From Gymnothorax reevesii (lineage: Eukaryota > Chordata > Actinopteri > Anguilliformes > Muraenidae), in the NCBI GenBank assembly GCA_029721435.1, contig CM056588.1, positions 40,069,430 to 40,133,429 of the forward strand: a DNA stretch of 64,000 nt, in the 5' to 3' direction. Shown piece by piece: positions 59,801 through 64,000 of this stretch (position 1 is its first letter; every line of letters begins with the position of its first letter). A program made the translations under genes and the position numbers. The notes beneath the pieces are model-generated. The model saw only the letters and a list, made by a program, of their open reading frames with translations. It did no database searches and was not told the origin of the DNA.

Positions 59801-61600
59801 GATGATGAGCATAAGCAAGTTGGCAAATTGGAAAACCTCACTTGATTTTGGCTCTTGAGGAAGGATCACTTTTTTTGAACGCTCCTTTCAGACCATAACT
59901 CTATTGGTATACGTGTTAAATATCACGTTTCACATCACCCTATTGTCGCAACTTGTCACATTATCAGTCCTAAATTTCCCCAGCACCAAATTTATTGGTG
60001 TCTGTTGCAGTCATCAGGCTTGAGATGAGTGTAAATTTTCAATTGAAAGAAATCGCGATCTCCATATATTTGAAATGACCCCGGGTGCATTCGAATATGC
60101 ACCTTAAATTTGTCCTGGGTTGAATAACGCAACCGCCCAACAAACACACGTACTGGTAGAATATGCGGTTATAAACTGCACTTCAATTTGACAAGTCTAC
60201 TTTAGGTGTTCATTTCTTGCAAAGTATGCATTAAGGATTCATGGCAGTATTCATTCATGTAACATGTCCCAATATTTCCTCACACCAGTAGTTCATGTAG
60301 CCTCAGTCCCCCAGTTCACCCCAGGACAGAAACAGACAAGACTTTGCAAAAAGGAGTATACATTTATTTTACGGAATAAATACACAATATTCCATCATGA
60401 CTTTCCTAAAGCAGGAACAATAAGAACATTTCAATTTGTTTTTCCGAACAATTAAATCTACAGCAACCATTTTTCTTTTCAAGTAGAGTTGGAATATGAG
60501 CTCTTAAAAAACAAAAAAATAAAAAAAATACACTTTAACAACATTTACAGTTCCTCCCTTTTTCTCGGGAGCAGTTGGAGGTGAGGAGAGACCACTTTGT
60601 ACCAGGCGTGGAAGAGCTTTTCCGATCTAAATTGAACATTTATTTACTATTTTATAACACACCTACAGCGTAGCTTCTAAACAACAATAAAGCAACAAAA
60701 GTCCATTGCAATGTGTTGAGGACATGCATTGTTTACGTGGACCTAGAAATGTAAAAGCCATTTGTCTTCTTGCTCCACCGAAAAACTAGAAACAACTAAG
60801 TAATTAAACACTGGTACTACCATCCTTGTCCTAGAGCAAAGATGTACGTGAAGACCAACTGATGTACATTTGAAATCTGTATTGAGTGAATAATGAGATC
60901 TTGCTTACCCAGAGAGCGGAAATCCTAACTTAAACAGGCGTGCACATGCGTCACGTTTTCTAGAAGGTACTCCCAGTGAAAAAGACAAAATGGCTGCCTG
61001 ACAGGAGAGAATCTGAAGTGCAGCAGTAGTCATTAAACGCAACAAATTTCATGCTTCACCCTCCCAATCACAAGCATCTGCTGATCGCAGTTATTAATTA
61101 CACGCTCCACCATCAATTCCAGTCATTCACAGAGCCTGCTCTGGATGGTGACTACAGGACTATATTGCTGGGTGAAGAACAACAGCTCAAACAATGAGCC
61201 CAGTGTACTCAAACGCTCCCGCAATATTATCGCAACTCCATAACATTAGCAATGAACATTCGGTCCTTATTGTGAGAATATTTTGTATATTTCGGGCTAG
61301 TTTCTCCAGAGAAAAAGTATTGGAAGGAGACAGTAACTTTGTTGAAGGGATGTCTCAAAGTAAACAGAACAGATCCAAGCCAAATCCCAAAAATGTTTAA
61401 AAATGGTTGGTTAGTATCTTTCACATTTCAATTTTTAGGTGCGGACAGGAGGGTTTTTTTAAATTTTCATTTAAAATTAGAGTTTGAGAGGGATAGTGCA
61501 AAAATCCAACTCAAAAGTCGGGGAGATTGTGGTCCGACAAGTCATGAGGACCAAAGGGCCATATCACTAATTTGCCCATTTTAAGCTGACACTTACTGAT
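59801..61600. other. Unannotated sequence
   Basis: Several TTTATT motifs (60357-60660) could be minus-strand polyadenylation signals of another transcript, but no coding exon is recognised nearby. Confidence 0.35.
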
Positions 61601-61630
61601 TACATATTAGAGTATCTTACACGAGTGGGC

Positions 61631-61739
61631 GTGTCATATGAAAGTTATGAAACGAGATGAGTACATTTTGCGTTTATCACAAGCTTTACAGAGCAACAAA
61701 TCCAAAATTTACCCAAGTTTCATAACTTTCTTATGGCAC
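61631..61739. repeat. Short inverted repeat, possible MITE remnant
   Basis: GTGTCATATGAAAGTTATGA at 61631 and the complement of CATAACTTTCTTATGGCAC (to 61739) form a 23-bp arm with two mismatches around a 63-bp loop. Confidence 0.6.
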
Positions 61740-61759
61740 GACTAAGAGTATGAGATTCT

Positions 61760-63760
61760 GTTAAAACATAACTAAATTGCGTAATTTAATAGAAAACAAA
61801 TGTATTTTCTGATTGTGCCCTCTGTATTTTAGCATTGAGCCAACTCCATGGCTCTGCTAACATAGCCAGTCATCGAGTCACAGGAATTTGCGGCTGAACT
61901 AGCAAGAGTTTGTAAATTCAGTTAACAGATTAGCTAGCAAACATTAGCTCGCTTCCAAACAAACTAATGTTACACAATGGTTATGAAAAAGGACTGTGCA
62001 CACGCTAGCTAGCTAAGTAACATGAACTTAGTTAGGTGAGTGGCACTTAGCTTGCTTCTACAGTGCCGAACCATACCGATTTAACCAACGTTACTCATTA
62101 TTCACTTTGGCTAAAAATGAACCGCTTGACGCAACGCAGAGCAATTTTTTCTCCCACACTCTCAGCCAATAAAATTTCACAAAAGTGATATATACCTAGG
62201 GTAATATCAAAAATATGTCATGAGCTGGGCAATGGGAAAAGTCCTACAGTTATGTAATAATATTTGATATGGCTCATTAGTCCCCGTGGCTCATCATGCA
62301 TTAATATACACTCAAATCTGCCTAATCCAAACGTGGCACAGTAATTGACAGCCGAACGGATTGTCTGCTGCATGGGCAGGGACTCAGAGAATCCCCCCCG
62401 CCCCCACACTTTCTTTTCAATGCAATGTTAATGGATTAGAAATAAAATTCAGAGGTGGGAGGGTTTTTTTGGGGTGGGCAGGGATAGTAACAAACTATTT
62501 TTATTTTTTTTGTAAATGGCCCAATGACAGGCACTCCTGCAGGGTATGCACTCGACATGCCCCGTGGGGTGTAGTGGGGGAGCTCAATAACTTTTAACAT
62601 GTGAGAGAGAACAAATATTTACAGCACAGATGTCAGCTTGTAAGTATTTGCACAGTAATACACTATGGAAATTGCTGCAGTTCCTACACCGTTAACACAA
62701 TATGAATATAAATATCCACAATTAAATTGTAGTCTTCACTTCACCCTCATATTCATCACTTAAAATCCAATGGACAGAGGAGTGGAGCATGGAGTCAAAA
62801 CAAGCTACATTCGAGTTTATGTCCAAATATTGTGGAAAGCAATCTATCATCAAGAATGTCTTTTCTCGGCATGCATTCCTGACGATATCTGATTTCCACC
62901 AGCCAAACCTATCAGAGTAAACATGGTAATTACAGTCACCTTTCCCATTGCTATTCACGTCGTCCAGGTTGCTGATATTTGGTTGCAGGAAACTGAGCCC
63001 ACATCCTAAAGATTCATATTCATCTATGCTACAAAACAAGCTACTGTAATGCACCGAATTCAGTGTTCAAAATGCTGTCTGGAAAGAACATCGAAGACAA
63101 AAAATGTAACGACATTGAAAAATCCATGAAAACGATTATTCCATTTACGATTAATCCATTATTCACGGTTAAAACTGATGGTGAACAATAAAAACTGCTA
63201 AATGTCTATTGTCCTGCTCTTTGAATAAACCAGCGCTGTGAATGATGACGTTTACACCGCACTGAGCGTCTATATAGAACACTGTCTTTTTACATTTCGT
63301 TTTAAGGCAATACTATGGATATGCAGTGTTTGAAATATTAAGCTATTCGAATCTGTGAATATTCCGCATGGGTCATTTTCACTGTGCTACACCAAACATG
63401 CTCAGTGTTTTTTATGGGGTAAGCCAAAGTGATTGTATAACCTCAACACAAGCTGCTAAATTATCTAAGAAACCAGACGAATGAACAAGTCCATGCATGC
63501 GATGGGGGATTCAAGGGTGGGGCTCGTGCATAATTTAGGGGTCTCCAAACAGGCTGCTGAGCACTCTAATCAGGGAATAATTATTAATCATTTGAACAGT
63601 AAGCACTCGATATGACGTCATCACCTGTGTGTTATGTTCATGGAAGGAAGCTATTTCCCTTGGTTCAGTCTCTCTCAGACCAGAGTCACAAAACTGACTA
63701 AAATGCATCAAAACTCTGGAACACGACGGTGAAACTTGTGCGTATTACTCACAGAGCAAC
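61760..63760. other. Unannotated sequence
   Basis: A 110-codon minus-strand frame (63054-62722) has no recognised motif and no codon or context support. Runs of C and T lie near 62390 and 62465. Confidence 0.35.
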
Positions 63761-63762
63761 AC

Positions 63763-63990
63763 AATCTCATCCGAACTCGTCATATATTGACGCTACTTGA
63801 CCAAGCATCGATATACGAGGGAGAAGGAAGTTTTTAGCGTCATTATTTGAGGGTTAGGGTTTGGGTTAAGGGTTAGGGGGTAGGGTTCGATTTAAACTGG
63901 CATCAATAAATGATGCTAAAAGCGACATTTTGCCTCGTATATCGAAGCTTGGTCAGGTAGCGTCAATATATGACGCGTCGGGATGAGACT
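63763..63990. mobile_element. MITE with 58-bp TIRs and telomere-like core
   Basis: The left arm ATCTCATCCGAACTCGTCAT..ATACGAGG and the complement of the right arm (GTCTCATCCCGACGCGTCAT..ATACGAGG) agree at most positions over nearly 60 bases, both containing ATATTGACGCTAC and TGACCAAGC. The centre (63850-63890) is GGTTAGGGTTTGGGTTAAGG and GTTAGGGGGTAGGGTT. Confidence 0.75.
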
Positions 63991-64000
63991 GGGCTCCACA

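Noticed and set aside
63840..63890. True telomere or internal telomeric site
   Set aside because: The TTAGGG-like bases are few and degenerate and sit in the loop of a MITE.

Overview
The window is vertebrate nuclear DNA, most probably from a ray-finned (teleost) fish. It has long introns, GT-AG splice sites, dinucleotide microsatellites and a repeat load typical of fish: Tc1/mariner, hAT, Harbinger-like, an L2/CR1-type LINE tail and a tRNA-derived SINE with the GGCGGCACGGTGG head. Gene density is very low. I could recognise one protein-coding gene with confidence; nearly everything else is intronic or intergenic repeat-derived sequence. Species cannot be told from the sequence.

The gene is a minus-strand tetraspanin whose eight coding exons lie between 38750 (start codon) and 18677 (stop codon). 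Joined, they give an unbroken 256-residue protein with the full CD82 (KAI1) signature: an [18 protein letters not shown] start, the polar residues N17, Q99 and E231 in membrane helices, a six-cysteine large loop with CCG and PCSC motifs, and a tyrosine-based YTKV tail ending in VPKY. The first coding exon has an upstream splice acceptor ten bases before the ATG, so at least one non-coding exon lies at higher coordinates. The likely 3' UTR runs from 18676 to a polyadenylation signal near 16895.

Layout. Positions 1-16.9 kb are downstream of the gene: purine and CA repeats, a 1.3 kb Harbinger-like element (3469-4784), a 1.7 kb long-TIR element carrying an intact 213-codon cysteine-rich ORF (about 5455-7130), a 430 bp purine tract, and Tc1-like relics (14.84-15.84 kb). 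Positions 16.9-38.76 kb are the CD82 transcription unit; several of its introns contain minisatellites that have themselves been hit by transposons (a hAT-type element at 20384-21103, a palindromic element at about 25240-25560, a Tc1-type MITE at 26262-26633). Positions 38.76-64 kb are upstream or 5' intron sequence with few landmarks: a dispersed fish repeat at 40.9-41.65 kb, a CpG-rich patch at 48.15-48.42 kb, a hairpin MITE at 49.6 kb, a three-level nested insertion (SINE in LINE in Tc1) at 52.39-54.1 kb, a regular 170 bp tandem array ending in a hairpin (54.6-55.74 kb), a minus-strand Tc1 relic (58.86-59.8 kb) and a MITE with a telomere-like core at the right edge.

The best candidates for something little described are (i) a set of minisatellite-bearing repeats (22.5-23.46, 29.55-29.81, 54.6-55.74 kb, possibly 44.9-45.25 kb) that share tandem monomers, a GACGGACGGA-like tract and a terminal C-run/G-run hairpin, and (ii) the long-TIR element with its intact cysteine-rich ORF.
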